Position numbers and translations under genes: made by a program. Source: CAZMXI01 sp964570205 (GTDB lineage Bacteria > Planctomycetota > Phycisphaerae > Tepidisphaerales > Tepidisphaeraceae). From it: a stretch of 8,970 nucleotides of DNA. Positions within the stretch are counted from its first letter, which is position 1, and every line of letters begins with the position of its first letter. Location: contig CAZMXI010000188.1 of the NCBI GenBank assembly GCA_964570205.1, positions 1 to 8,970 on the forward strand, written 5' to 3'. The notes below the pieces were generated by a model, which did not search any database, was not told the DNA's origin, and was given only the letters and a program-made list of their open reading frames with translations. Positions 1 through 7,309 of the stretch are shown piece after piece.

Positions 1-1
1 T

Positions 2-3000
2 GGCAAGCGCATCGCGTTCTCGTCGGATCGTTCCGGCGCATACAACCTTTACATCATGAGCGCCGACGGCACCGAGATGCGTCAGATCACTGAGATCGAC
101 CGCACGCTCGCCCTGAGCGGCTTTGCGGCCAACGATGATGGCACCGAGATTCTGACGTTCTCGGCGTCGCTGGGGCCGGAGCCGTACCCTTCGCCGCGTC
201 CATACTTTGTACCGACGGCGGGGGGCGATATGACGCGGCTGTTTGATGCGTATGGTCATTCGCCAGAGGTCAGCCCGGACGGCACGAGAGTGTTGTTCAA
301 TCGCGGGATGATGTCCTGGAACCGCCGCAACTATCGCGGGCCGGACAACCGCGATGTCTGGCTATATGACCGAAAGGCCAAGAGATACCGGTGCCTGACG
401 CATTGGGAAGGAAATGATGGTCGGGCCAAGTGGATCGACGACGGATCGTTCGTCTATGCGTCCACCCGCCAGCTCAACTGCGTCAACCTGTATCGCCTGA
501 CCGTGGGCGAGGATGAGTCCAAGGCCGTGCCGCTGACACGTTACTCCGGGCTGGATGTGGAGGAATTCGACATTTCGGCGGACGGCCGCACGCTGGTCTT
601 CGCCATGTGGGATTCTCTGTACACGCTGGACCTGTCGCAGCCGAACGGCGAGCCTCGGCGGCTGGTGATCCGTGCTGAGGAGGATGAGCAGGATGCCTAC
701 GCCCTGCGTTCCATCGACCGCATGGTCAGCGAAGCCGCTCTCAGCCCCGACGGGAAGACGATGGCGTACATTGCCTTTGGCGATGTTTACGTTCGCGCCA
801 CCGAGGCGCGCAGCCCGACACGCCGTGTAACGGACACGCCCGCCCGCGAAAAGGAGATCGTCTGGTCGCCCGACGGCGCCAAGCTGTATTTCACGTCGGA
901 CCGCAGCGGCATTGAAGGCATCTACGTTGCGACAGTGAAGCTCACGCGGGAGGATGTGAAGAAGGAGGTCGAGGCGCTGCGCACGCCGGCCACCCGTCCA
1001 GCGGAAGAAGCGACAACCAGGCCCACTGAAACCCACTCGACCACGCAGCCGCCGCGTCCCGCCACGTCGGCCAGTACCCGGCCGGCCGAGGTCCGGTGGC
1101 ACGACGCAATCGCTTTCGATGTACAGCCGCTTCGAGTGGGCGAGCGTGCGAACAGTCTGCCCGACCCGTCGCCTGATGGCCGGTCACTCGCCTTTCGCCG
1201 TGACCTGGGCAAGCTGATGATCCTGGATCTGGCGGAAGGGAGCGAGAGGCTGCTGGTCGACGGCTGGAGTACCGCCCTTCACTGGACCTGGAGCCCGGAT
1301 TCCCGCTATATCGCTTACGCCACGGAGGATGAGGATTACAATTCCGACATCTGGATCACCCGCTCCGATGGCAAGGACCGGCCGATCAACATCACCCAGC
1401 ATCCCCATGACGATTACTCGCCCGGCTTCTCGGCCGACGGGAAGATTCTCGCGTTTGTCTCCGAGCGCGTAAATCGCGAATATGACGTGTACATGGTCTA
1501 TCTCGATCGTGAGATGGAGATTCTGACGGCGCCGGAGCTTGCGCAGCACTACAAGAATGCCGCGGCCGCCGCCAGGAAGCGCGAGCCACTCAAACAGGTC
1601 CGTCCATCGACTCGCCCGTCCGCTCAGGTTGCGGAGGACCGCAATACCCGCGACCGCGACGCGTTTTCCGACGCGTACCTGCGCGTGCGGCGGGTGACCA
1701 GCTTGCCGGGCTCGGAAGGCGACCTGCATCTGACGCCGGGGGGGGATCGATATGTGTTTGTCGCCACGGTTGGCGCGGACAAAGGCGTGTACACGGTTGA
1801 CAAGGACTTCGGCGCGCCCAAGCGATTGGGATCGGCGGTGAATATTCAGCACCTTTCGCTCTCGGGCGATCATGTGGTCTTCGTGGAAGGCGGCCGCGCG
1901 GGCACGATTCGGCTGGCCGATGGGGTGGTGGAATACCAGGATATTTCCGAGCGCATTCGCGTTGATCTGCGCGGGCTGGCGGAACAGAAGTTCCTGGAGG
2001 CTGCGCGGATCGTCGGCGAACGTTTCTGGGACAGCAGGCTCAACGGACTGGACTGGCGAAACCACACCCGCAAGTACCTTACGCTGGCGCACGAGGCGAG
2101 AACGGCCAACGAATTTGACCACGTTGCCGGTAAGTTCATCGGCGAGTTGAACGGATCTCACCTGGGCATTGACACCCCCGATCCGGCCAATCCGCAGTCC
2201 CAGCCTGTCGGGCGGCTTGCCATCACATATGAGCGAACCCCCGGCGGCTTCGAGGTCAAGTCGATCCTGCCTGAGGGCCCGGCGGCGCGCGGGGCGATGC
2301 GGCTGGAAGCCGGCGATGTGATCACCGCCATCGACCTTGAGCCGTTTGCAGCGAACCAGACGCTGGAGTCGAGGCTGGTTGGCAAGGTCGGGAAAGAGAC
2401 CATCGTCACGGTGCGCCGATCCATGCCCCGCGGCGCGGCGAGGCCGATCAACCTGCTCCTCACACCCATATCCTATTCGCAATGGAATGATCTGGCTTAC
2501 CGGAACTGGAGGCTGGAGACGGCCCGGAAGGTGGAGAAGTGGTCGGATGGCAGGATCGGCTACATCCACATCCAGGGCATGAACCAAAGCTCGCTGGACG
2601 TGTTTGAACGCGATCTGTACGCGGCCGCGCACGGCAGGAAAGGCCTGATTATCGACGTTCGCAACAACGGCGGTGGCTGGACGACCGACCGGCTGCTGGC
2701 GTCCATCATGGCGCCGGACCATGCCTACACGGTTGCCCGCGGGATGCCTGACGGCCAGCGTGGATATCCGCACGACCGCCTGTTCATCGCGCGCTACACG
2801 CTGCCGATCAATATGCTCTGCAACGAGAGGAGTTTCTCCAATGCCGAGATCATCAGCCACGCCTTCAAGACGCTGAAACGCGGCACGCTGGTGGGCCAGC
2901 GCACGGCGGGGGCGGTCATCAGCACTGGTGGCGCAACGCTGCTGGACGGTACGACGGTCCGCATTCCATTTCGCGGGTGGTATCTGCCGGATGGCACCGC

Positions 3001-3121
3001 GCAGGAGCACAACGGGGCCACGCCGGATATGCTTATTGAGCAGACGCCCGAAGATGAGCAGAGGGGCCACGACGCGCAATTGAAGGCGGCCGTGGACGAT
3101 CTTGTGAAGCGATTGAAGTAG
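2..3121 (+). CDS. Tricorn-like protease (PD40 beta-propellers, PDZ, S41 peptidase), 5'-truncated
   Basis: Tricorn proteases are large serine peptidases thought to trim peptides released by upstream proteases. The reading frame is open from base 2, and the ATG at 56 lies inside a propeller blade (IAFSSDRSGAYNLYIMSADG), so the true start is upstream of the window. Numbering from that ATG, about ten PD40/TolB-type blades (cores such as SPDGKTMAYI, WSPDSRYIAYA, FSADGKILAFV) fill residues 1-630. A helical C1-like segment follows near 636-705, a PDZ domain near 720-805, and an S41 domain from about 830 to the end. By alignment to tricorn from memory, the catalytic residues are His838 (YIHIQGM), nucleophile Ser928 (SFSNAEI) and Glu984 (AQEHNGA). 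Two low-complexity linkers rich in Thr-Arg-Pro and Gln-Pro lie near residues 307-346 and 507-535. The 1039 codons present approach the roughly 1070 residues of archaeal tricorn. No signal peptide can be judged because the N-terminus is missing. Family assignment is strong; substrate and location are unknown. Confidence 0.93.
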   Translation, partial: GKRIAFSSDRSGAYNLYIMSADGTEMRQITEIDRTLALSGFAANDDGTEILTFSASLGPEPYPSPRPYFVPTAGGDMTRLFDAYGHSPEVSPDGTRVLFNRGMMSWNRRNYRGPDNRDVWLYDRKAKRYRCLTHWEGNDGRAKWIDDGSFVYASTRQLNCVNLYRLTVGEDESKAVPLTRYSGLDVEEFDISADGRTLVFAMWDSLYTLDLSQPNGEPRRLVIRAEEDEQDAYALRSIDRMVSEAALSPDGKTMAYIAFGDVYVRATEARSPTRRVTDTPAREKEIVWSPDGAKLYFTSDRSGIEGIYVATVKLTREDVKKEVEALRTPATRPAEEATTRPTETHSTTQPPRPATSASTRPAEVRWHDAIAFDVQPLRVGERANSLPDPSPDGRSLAFRRDLGKLMILDLAEGSERLLVDGWSTALHWTWSPDSRYIAYATEDEDYNSDIWITRSDGKDRPINITQHPHDDYSPGFSADGKILAFVSERVNREYDVYMVYLDREMEILTAPELAQHYKNAAAAARKREPLKQVRPSTRPSAQVAEDRNTRDRDAFSDAYLRVRRVTSLPGSEGDLHLTPGGDRYVFVATVGADKGVYTVDKDFGAPKRLGSAVNIQHLSLSGDHVVFVEGGRAGTIRLADGVVEYQDISERIRVDLRGLAEQKFLEAARIVGERFWDSRLNGLDWRNHTRKYLTLAHEARTANEFDHVAGKFIGELNGSHLGIDTPDPANPQSQPVGRLAITYERTPGGFEVKSILPEGPAARGAMRLEAGDVITAIDLEPFAANQTLESRLVGKVGKETIVTVRRSMPRGAARPINLLLTPISYSQWNDLAYRNWRLETARKVEKWSDGRIGYIHIQGMNQSSLDVFERDLYAAAHGRKGLIIDVRNNGGGWTTDRLLASIMAPDHAYTVARGMPDGQRGYPHDRLFIARYTLPINMLCNERSFSNAEIISHAFKTLKRGTLVGQRTAGAVISTGGATLLDGTTVRIPFRGWYLPDGTAQEHNGATPDMLIEQTPEDEQRGHDAQLKAAVDDLVKRLK

Positions 3122-3127
3122 GGCAGG

Positions 3128-4042
3128 CTATGGTGCCGACGTTTCTCGAATGCGCTGCTCGTAGAGGCGCGCGAGTTGTTGCGTGATCGGCCCCGGGCGG
3201 GCATCGCCGATGCCATGTTGCTCGATCCGGGAGACCGGCATGATGCCCATGATGCTGTTGGTGAGGAAGACCTCGTCGGCATCCAGCAGAGCGTTGATGT
3301 CGATCGAGGCGATGCGAGTCGGGACTCCAGCGCTGTCGGCCAGCTCCAGCGTGGTCAGGCGCGTAATGCCGGGGAGCGTGGCGCTGCGCGGATAGGGGAT
3401 CCCGCCGGCGGTTTCCCGATTCTGAAGATCGACCGGCGTCGGCGGCGTCAGGACGCACCCATCCTTCACGATGAATACGTTCGAGATTGATCCGGATTGA
3501 AGGTAGTTGTGGACATTAAACCACAGTGCCTCTCCCGCTCGCCGCTCGGCGGCCGACTTAAGCGCCGCCAGCCGCGAGAAGTAGTCGAGCGTCTTGTGGC
3601 CGGCCTGGATGTCATAAGGGTTGGCCTTCTGCTCGTCCAGCACGATGACCGTCAGGCCGGAGCGATAGTAATCCTCGGGATAGGGCTCAAAAGGCGCCGC
3701 GGTGATCAGGGTGGTAGGCTCCATGCGGGTGCCGTGCAGCGGGTCTCGTCCGGTGACGCCGCGTGTGATGGTGATGCGCACCCTGGCATCTGTCAGGGAG
3801 TTGCGTCCCAGCAGATTCTCGACGGCGGAAGCGATCAGCTCGTCTTTGTGCACCAGCGGCACGAACAGGTGTTCACACGAGCGGCGCAGGCGTTTGAGAT
3901 GTTCATCCAGGCGAAAGACCCGGCCACCGTATGCGCGCATCGTCGTGAACACACCGGCGCCGTGGAGCAGCCCGGCATCGCGTGCCGAAACGGCTGCCGT
4001 GGCTTCGTCGGCTAAATGGCCATTGAGCCAGACATGGGGCAT
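3128..4042 (-). CDS. Class-IV PLP-dependent aminotransferase (BCAT / D-amino acid aminotransferase / PabC-like)
   Basis: This is a 304-residue fold-type IV PLP enzyme, the family of branched-chain aminotransferase, D-amino acid aminotransferase and 4-amino-4-deoxychorismate lyase. Visible signatures are the N-terminal VWLNGHL and SARDAGLLHGAGVFTTMR block, the arginine-rich FRLDEHLKRLRRS segment, the Schiff-base lysine Lys150 in GHKTLDYFSRLAALKSA, the phosphate-loop region SGSISNVFIVKDG, and LPGITR (223-228). The lysine context KTLDY resembles the PabC/DAAT side more than classical IlvE, but I cannot fix the substrate, so no symbol is given. One oddity: the Glu that normally contacts the PLP pyridine nitrogen (in TEGSSSN) appears to be Ser183 (LQSGSISN). 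The start is supported by GAGGA 4-5 bases upstream and by the canonical N-terminus. It lies 49 bases downstream of the VWA gene on the same strand, and its stop is 6 bases from the convergent protease stop. Confidence 0.9.
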   Translation of the reverse strand: MPHVWLNGHLADEATAAVSARDAGLLHGAGVFTTMRAYGGRVFRLDEHLKRLRRSCEHLFVPLVHKDELIASAVENLLGRNSLTDARVRITITRGVTGRDPLHGTRMEPTTLITAAPFEPYPEDYYRSGLTVIVLDEQKANPYDIQAGHKTLDYFSRLAALKSAAERRAGEALWFNVHNYLQSGSISNVFIVKDGCVLTPPTPVDLQNRETAGGIPYPRSATLPGITRLTTLELADSAGVPTRIASIDINALLDADEVFLTNSIMGIMPVSRIEQHGIGDARPGPITQQLARLYEQRIRETSAP

Positions 4043-4046
4043 GGAT

Positions 4047-4051
4047 TCCTC
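4047..4051 (-). promoter_or_regulatory. Shine-Dalgarno site for the class-IV aminotransferase
   Basis: On the minus strand GAGGA is followed by ATCC and then ATG, a usable ribosome-binding site with 4-5 base spacing. It supports translation start at 4042. Whether the gene also has its own promoter in the 49-base gap is not evident. Confidence 0.55.
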
Positions 4052-4091
4052 GCTGTTGCAGGCGGCTGATCATACCCGCTATGCCGAGTCT

Positions 4092-5246
4092 TTATGCGAT
4101 GTGCGCCTTCTTTTTGCGACCGCTTAGGTAACTTTCCATGATGCAACCGGCGAGTTGATCGCTGCTGATGTAGAAGGCGACGCCCTTGGTCAGTTGCGTG
4201 AGCTGATCGACGAAACCTACCCAATCCATGCCCCAGTAATCCTCAATGAGCGCGAATGTCGCGATTCTTATCCTGTCACGCACCGCCAGAGCAGCCTCCT
4301 TCAGCGTGGCGACGGTGCTGCGTTCATCCGGCGGGTACAGCAGATAGACGTGGTCGCCCTCGATGTGCGCTGTCGGCTGGCCGTCCGTGACGATGAATAT
4401 CTGTTTGTTCTCGCTGATGCGCTTCTGGAGGATAAGGCGGGCCACCTGCAGCCCCATGTGCAGGTTGGTGAAGTGCTGCGGAGCTGCGTTCAGTTCGGCC
4501 TTGGGCACCTTCATCCGCACGGTGTAATCATAGATCGTGACGGGCATGGGCATCGACAGCGGCAGCACCGCCTCCGGAATCGGGTTCGCTCCCGTGCTGA
4601 AGCCGACGAAATCAATCGTATCTTGCGGGAATCGCCCACGGATCAACGCCTGCATAGCCATGGCCACCCGCTTGGCGGCCAGAAACCGCCCGTAGCGCAT
4701 CATCGAGCCACTCTGGTCGAGCAGCACCACCGTCGAGCAACTGGCCATCCCTTCATGCAGGTGCAATTCAAAGTCCTTTTCGTCAAAGCGGATGTGTGCG
4801 CCCGCTGTCGGCAAGCCATGCCGCGACAAGGCGTTGCGCAGCGTTGCGTGCAGATCGAGCTCGGAGACCGAGTCGCCATACTGATACGGCTTGGTTCCCT
4901 CAATGCGCTCGCCGCCACGGCCGGGCGTGATCTTCTCATGGCCTTCTCGCTGGCCGCTGCGGAGGTTGGTGAAAACCTCCATCAGCGCCCGCCTTTCCAT
5001 GCGGCCGACCGCCCGAGGCGTCAGCCGCAGCTTGCCCTGGCCGTCCCTGTCGAGCAGGCCCTCGTCGATCAGCTTCTGGAGCATCTCGGCCTGTTGGGCG
5101 TTCTTGGTATCTTTGAGCATCTGCTCGATGGCCCGCAGCGCCTGCTCGCCGTACTCCTGGATGAACCGCATGAACGGATCGGAGGCAAAGAGGTTGTCCT
5201 GCGTGGGGAATTCCTGGCCGTTGAACTCGCCATAGAAGTACTTCAT
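4092..5246 (-). CDS. VWA domain (MIDAS) protein of the type usually paired with a MoxR/Mg-chelatase-like AAA+ ATPase
   Basis: This is a 384-residue protein, numbered from the ATG at 5246. Residues 1-165 hold a conserved-looking N-terminal region (LTPRAVGRMERRALMEVF, GGERIEGTKPYQYGDS) known to me from bacterial VWA proteins encoded beside ChlI/MoxR-like ATPases. Residues about 172-375 form a von Willebrand A domain with a complete metal-ion-dependent adhesion site: Asp177-x-Ser179-x-Ser181 in DQSGSM, Thr260 in FTNLHMG, and Asp288 in VTDGQPT. Such proteins probably act as metal-dependent adaptors in chaperone or metal-insertion complexes. No ATPase partner is in the window. There is no signal peptide or membrane segment, so it is probably cytoplasmic. 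The frame extends upstream to ATGs at 5297 and 5342. I chose 5246 because MKYFYGEF resembles the family N-terminus and the upstream 32 residues look non-conserved, although no Shine-Dalgarno sequence supports it. It may share a transcript with the downstream aminotransferase. Confidence 0.85.
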   Translation of the reverse strand: MKYFYGEFNGQEFPTQDNLFASDPFMRFIQEYGEQALRAIEQMLKDTKNAQQAEMLQKLIDEGLLDRDGQGKLRLTPRAVGRMERRALMEVFTNLRSGQREGHEKITPGRGGERIEGTKPYQYGDSVSELDLHATLRNALSRHGLPTAGAHIRFDEKDFELHLHEGMASCSTVVLLDQSGSMMRYGRFLAAKRVAMAMQALIRGRFPQDTIDFVGFSTGANPIPEAVLPLSMPMPVTIYDYTVRMKVPKAELNAAPQHFTNLHMGLQVARLILQKRISENKQIFIVTDGQPTAHIEGDHVYLLYPPDERSTVATLKEAALAVRDRIRIATFALIEDYWGMDWVGFVDQLTQLTKGVAFYISSDQLAGCIMESYLSGRKKKAHIA

Positions 5247-5364
5247 GGTCCAATTGTAGGACCCGGCGTCCGGGTCCGGCGGCCAATGGGCTGTCATGGG
5301 TAGCCAGAGCGCCCCATGCGTGCCGGCAACCCTCGGGGCCATATCCCTGAGAAGTGAAGTCCGG

Positions 5365-5895
5365 TCAGTTGTTCCAGTTCTGCACGCGCCTCGGCGCTGC
5401 CGATCCGGTCAGTCGGACCTGGTTTCCTCCGACGTCCACCACGAGGGTGACCGACACGCGCACCACACGCTGCACGCCGCCCTCGCCGGCCTCGGTGTCG
5501 GCCGAGAAGCTCGCGGCGACGACGTTGTTGGCCAGGACGTAATCCGGATCGGTGGTGATGTCGTTGGTGACCAGGCGGAGTTGCTTGGCGCTCGAATCGT
5601 ACCGGTAGGTGCGGTCGTCGTTATCGAAAGTGATCAGGCTGATGTTGGAACTGTCCACAGTCATCGCGTGGCAGCGGCGAACCTCGGTCAGAATCTGGTT
5701 CATGCTCACGCGGGCCGACTGGGATGCCCGGAAGAACTCATCATTGGTCTCGATGATCTGGCTGGAGGCCGAGAAAGCCGAAGCGACCGCCGTCAGCAGC
5801 ATGGCCGAGATGCTCAGGCTGATCAGCACCTCGACGATGCTCAACCCTCGCTTCTGACGGATGCCGTGAAGCCTGTGCATGGCCCGGGTTCTCAT
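5365..5895 (-). CDS. Minor pseudopilin / prepilin, PilW- or GspJ-like
   Basis: This is a 176-residue protein with a class-III prepilin signal: a basic leader (residues 1-17, ending KRG), a cleavage/N-methylation site at Gly17|Leu18 in KRGLSIVEVLISL, Glu22 at mature position +5, and a hydrophobic alpha1 helix to about residue 40. The alpha1-C segment (NDEFFRASQSARVSMNQIL) and the beta-rich C-terminus ending VRLTGSAAPRRVQNWNN are typical of PilW/GspJ minor pilins. It would be processed by a PilD-type prepilin peptidase, which is not in the window, and inserted in the inner membrane before filament assembly. Its ATG overlaps the upstream gene's stop as ATGA, and an AGGAGGT site precedes it, so it is translationally coupled to the PilX/GspK-like gene. 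An internal Met6 is possible but lacks comparable support. PilW and GspJ cannot be separated from sequence alone. Confidence 0.88.
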   Translation of the reverse strand: MRTRAMHRLHGIRQKRGLSIVEVLISLSISAMLLTAVASAFSASSQIIETNDEFFRASQSARVSMNQILTEVRRCHAMTVDSSNISLITFDNDDRTYRYDSSAKQLRLVTNDITTDPDYVLANNVVAASFSADTEAGEGGVQRVVRVSVTLVVDVGGNQVRLTGSAAPRRVQNWNN

Positions 5896-7268
5896 GGACG
5901 CACCTCCTCATACGTGTCCGGCAGCGGAACGTATCGACTGGAGAAGAACACACCCGCCGGGTAGTTCGTTGTTCCCGTGCTGGCGATGATGATCTCACTC
6001 GATCCATAGACCGTCATCATGTTGTTGGCCAGATTCACCACCGTGCCGACGACCGTGCCGCCGGCGTTGCCGGTCATGCTGATCTTGTCGGCCATGATCG
6101 ATCCGTTCACGGTGCCAAAGTTACCGGAGAATTTTGCATGGAATTTCGGCGCCAGTAGAAAAGAGCCGGTGAGCTGGCGCAGGTCGCCAAATGACTCCGG
6201 CAGCGTTTCAATGCCCTGTGCCCTGACATTGCCGGAGAAGTCCAGGATGTTCGTTGCCACAGTTCCGGTCGGCTCATTCTGGGTCACGATGGTGCCATGG
6301 ACGTCAACATTGCCCCGAAATTTGACGACGTTGGGCGTCTCGATGTACAGCACGCCCTGGATCTGTGTGTTGGCGGCGAACGTGGGATTGGTGTTGGCCG
6401 GAATGCGGCAATTCACAAGATTGGTCTGTCCGGCGACGTACGTGTTGGTCGCGTAGGCCTCGAATGCCGCGGTGTCGATCGTCGGGAACTCCGGCTCGGC
6501 CACGCCTTTATGGATGTGATGCGCCGCGATTTCCGCAGGATCGGTCGTGCCGCCAACACTGGCGCCCGAGAAGACGATATTGGCGCTGGCGTTGGTCACA
6601 CTGATGTCGCCGCTGACCTCTTTGCCGCGAATGACGACAGGCGTCGGGTCCGTCAGGCATGTCGAGAGCACGCTGCCCTTCGTCGGGTCCGTTGCGCCGC
6701 GAATCTTGGACGAGCCGTCCGTCCATATCTTGCCCTTGGATGCCACGCCGAAGTCGAAGATCGCGCTGGCCTTCTCGGCAAGGTCGTAGTCCAACTGGAC
6801 CGCCCGGCGTACGGTGATGCCGTTGGCCCGGCCAATCACCTTCACCCGGACTTTCTGTCCAAGATTCTCGACCGTTGCCCGGAACTGGGCGCCGGTGTTG
6901 CCGTTGAGCGTGATATAACTGTCCGGGTTGGCGGGGATGCTGATCACGTTGCCCCACATGCTGACCGAGCCCACGCCAAGGTTAGGCGTGCCTTCAATGT
7001 TGTACTCAAGCTGTTCGTAGACGGTCGTGAAAAGCTGTGACGGCGGCGTGCCGTGGGGAATCACCACCTGGGCCAGTTGATAGCGGACAAAATCCATGCC
7101 CGATTCGGCGGCGAAGGCCGCCGCCGAGGTGCGCCGCTCGTTTTCGGAAACCTGGGTCGCGGTCGTGGTGGCGGCGTAGAAACCAACGGCCATGACGCCG
7201 AAGATCACCAGGTAAAGCATGGCGAGCACGGCCGTGATGCCGCGACGACGTCGATAGATCCTGGTCAT
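5892..7268 (-). CDS. PilX/GspK-like minor pilin with large beta-rich C-terminal passenger
   Basis: This is a 458-residue protein. The short basic leader MTRIYRRRRG is followed by a hydrophobic helix (about residues 11-32, ITAVLAMLYLVIFGVMAVGF), then an AFAAESGMDFVRYQLAQV segment typical of PilX/GspK-like proteins. Mature position +5 is Leu15 rather than Glu, as is usual for GspK/PilX proteins that cap the filament tip. The remaining 390 or so residues are Gly/Asn/Val-rich with recurring short blocks (KFRGNVDVHGTIV, LDFSGNVRAQG, AKFSGNFGTVNGSI, ISMTGNAGGTVVGTVV), suggesting a beta-helix or bactofilin-like fold. I believe similar passengers occur in planctomycete PilX-type proteins (DUF7305-like), but this is recall, not a search. 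An upstream in-frame ATG at 7304 exists, but GGAGG seven bases before 7268 makes the shorter form the better start. It is the middle gene of the three-prepilin operon. Confidence 0.85.
   Translation of the reverse strand: MTRIYRRRRGITAVLAMLYLVIFGVMAVGFYAATTTATQVSENERRTSAAAFAAESGMDFVRYQLAQVVIPHGTPPSQLFTTVYEQLEYNIEGTPNLGVGSVSMWGNVISIPANPDSYITLNGNTGAQFRATVENLGQKVRVKVIGRANGITVRRAVQLDYDLAEKASAIFDFGVASKGKIWTDGSSKIRGATDPTKGSVLSTCLTDPTPVVIRGKEVSGDISVTNASANIVFSGASVGGTTDPAEIAAHHIHKGVAEPEFPTIDTAAFEAYATNTYVAGQTNLVNCRIPANTNPTFAANTQIQGVLYIETPNVVKFRGNVDVHGTIVTQNEPTGTVATNILDFSGNVRAQGIETLPESFGDLRQLTGSFLLAPKFHAKFSGNFGTVNGSIMADKISMTGNAGGTVVGTVVNLANNMMTVYGSSEIIIASTGTTNYPAGVFFSSRYVPLPDTYEEVRP
5902..5908 (-). promoter_or_regulatory. 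Strong Shine-Dalgarno site for the PilW/GspJ-like gene
   Basis: AGGAGGT on the minus strand, 6 bases before the ATG at 5895, is a near-perfect ribosome-binding site embedded in the last codons of the preceding gene. Together with the ATGA stop/start overlap it fixes the start codon and indicates translational coupling. Confidence 0.8.
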
Positions 7269-7275
7269 GCTCAAT

Positions 7276-7280
7276 CCTCC
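7276..7280 (-). promoter_or_regulatory. Shine-Dalgarno site deciding the PilX/GspK-like start
   Basis: GGAGG on the minus strand lies seven bases before the ATG at 7268. The alternative ATG at 7304 has no spaced site, so this motif decides between a 458- and a 470-residue protein. Confidence 0.8.
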
Positions 7281-7309
7281 AACAGCTCTGCGGACCGTGT
7301 CCATCCTGC

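Noticed and set aside
1184..3079. A 631-codon open frame on the minus strand opposite the tricorn-like gene
   Set aside because: It mirrors a strongly supported protein with conserved PD40, PDZ and S41 motifs. Its own translation is Arg/Ala/Val/Gly-rich with no recognisable domain, as expected for antisense shadows of GC-rich genes.
4155..5303. A 382-codon open frame on the plus strand opposite the VWA gene
   Set aside because: The minus-strand frame has a full MIDAS and family motifs. The plus-strand translation is His/Arg/Leu-rich without a domain, so it is a shadow.
5247..5342. N-terminal extension of the VWA protein from ATGs at 5297 or 5342
   Set aside because: The extra residues resemble neither a signal peptide nor the family N-terminus, and neither ATG has a well-spaced Shine-Dalgarno site. 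Not excluded, but less likely than 5246.
6297..7040. A 247-codon plus-strand frame opposite the PilX/GspK-like gene
   Set aside because: The minus-strand gene has a prepilin N-terminus, a good ribosome-binding site and operon coupling; the plus-strand frame has none of these.
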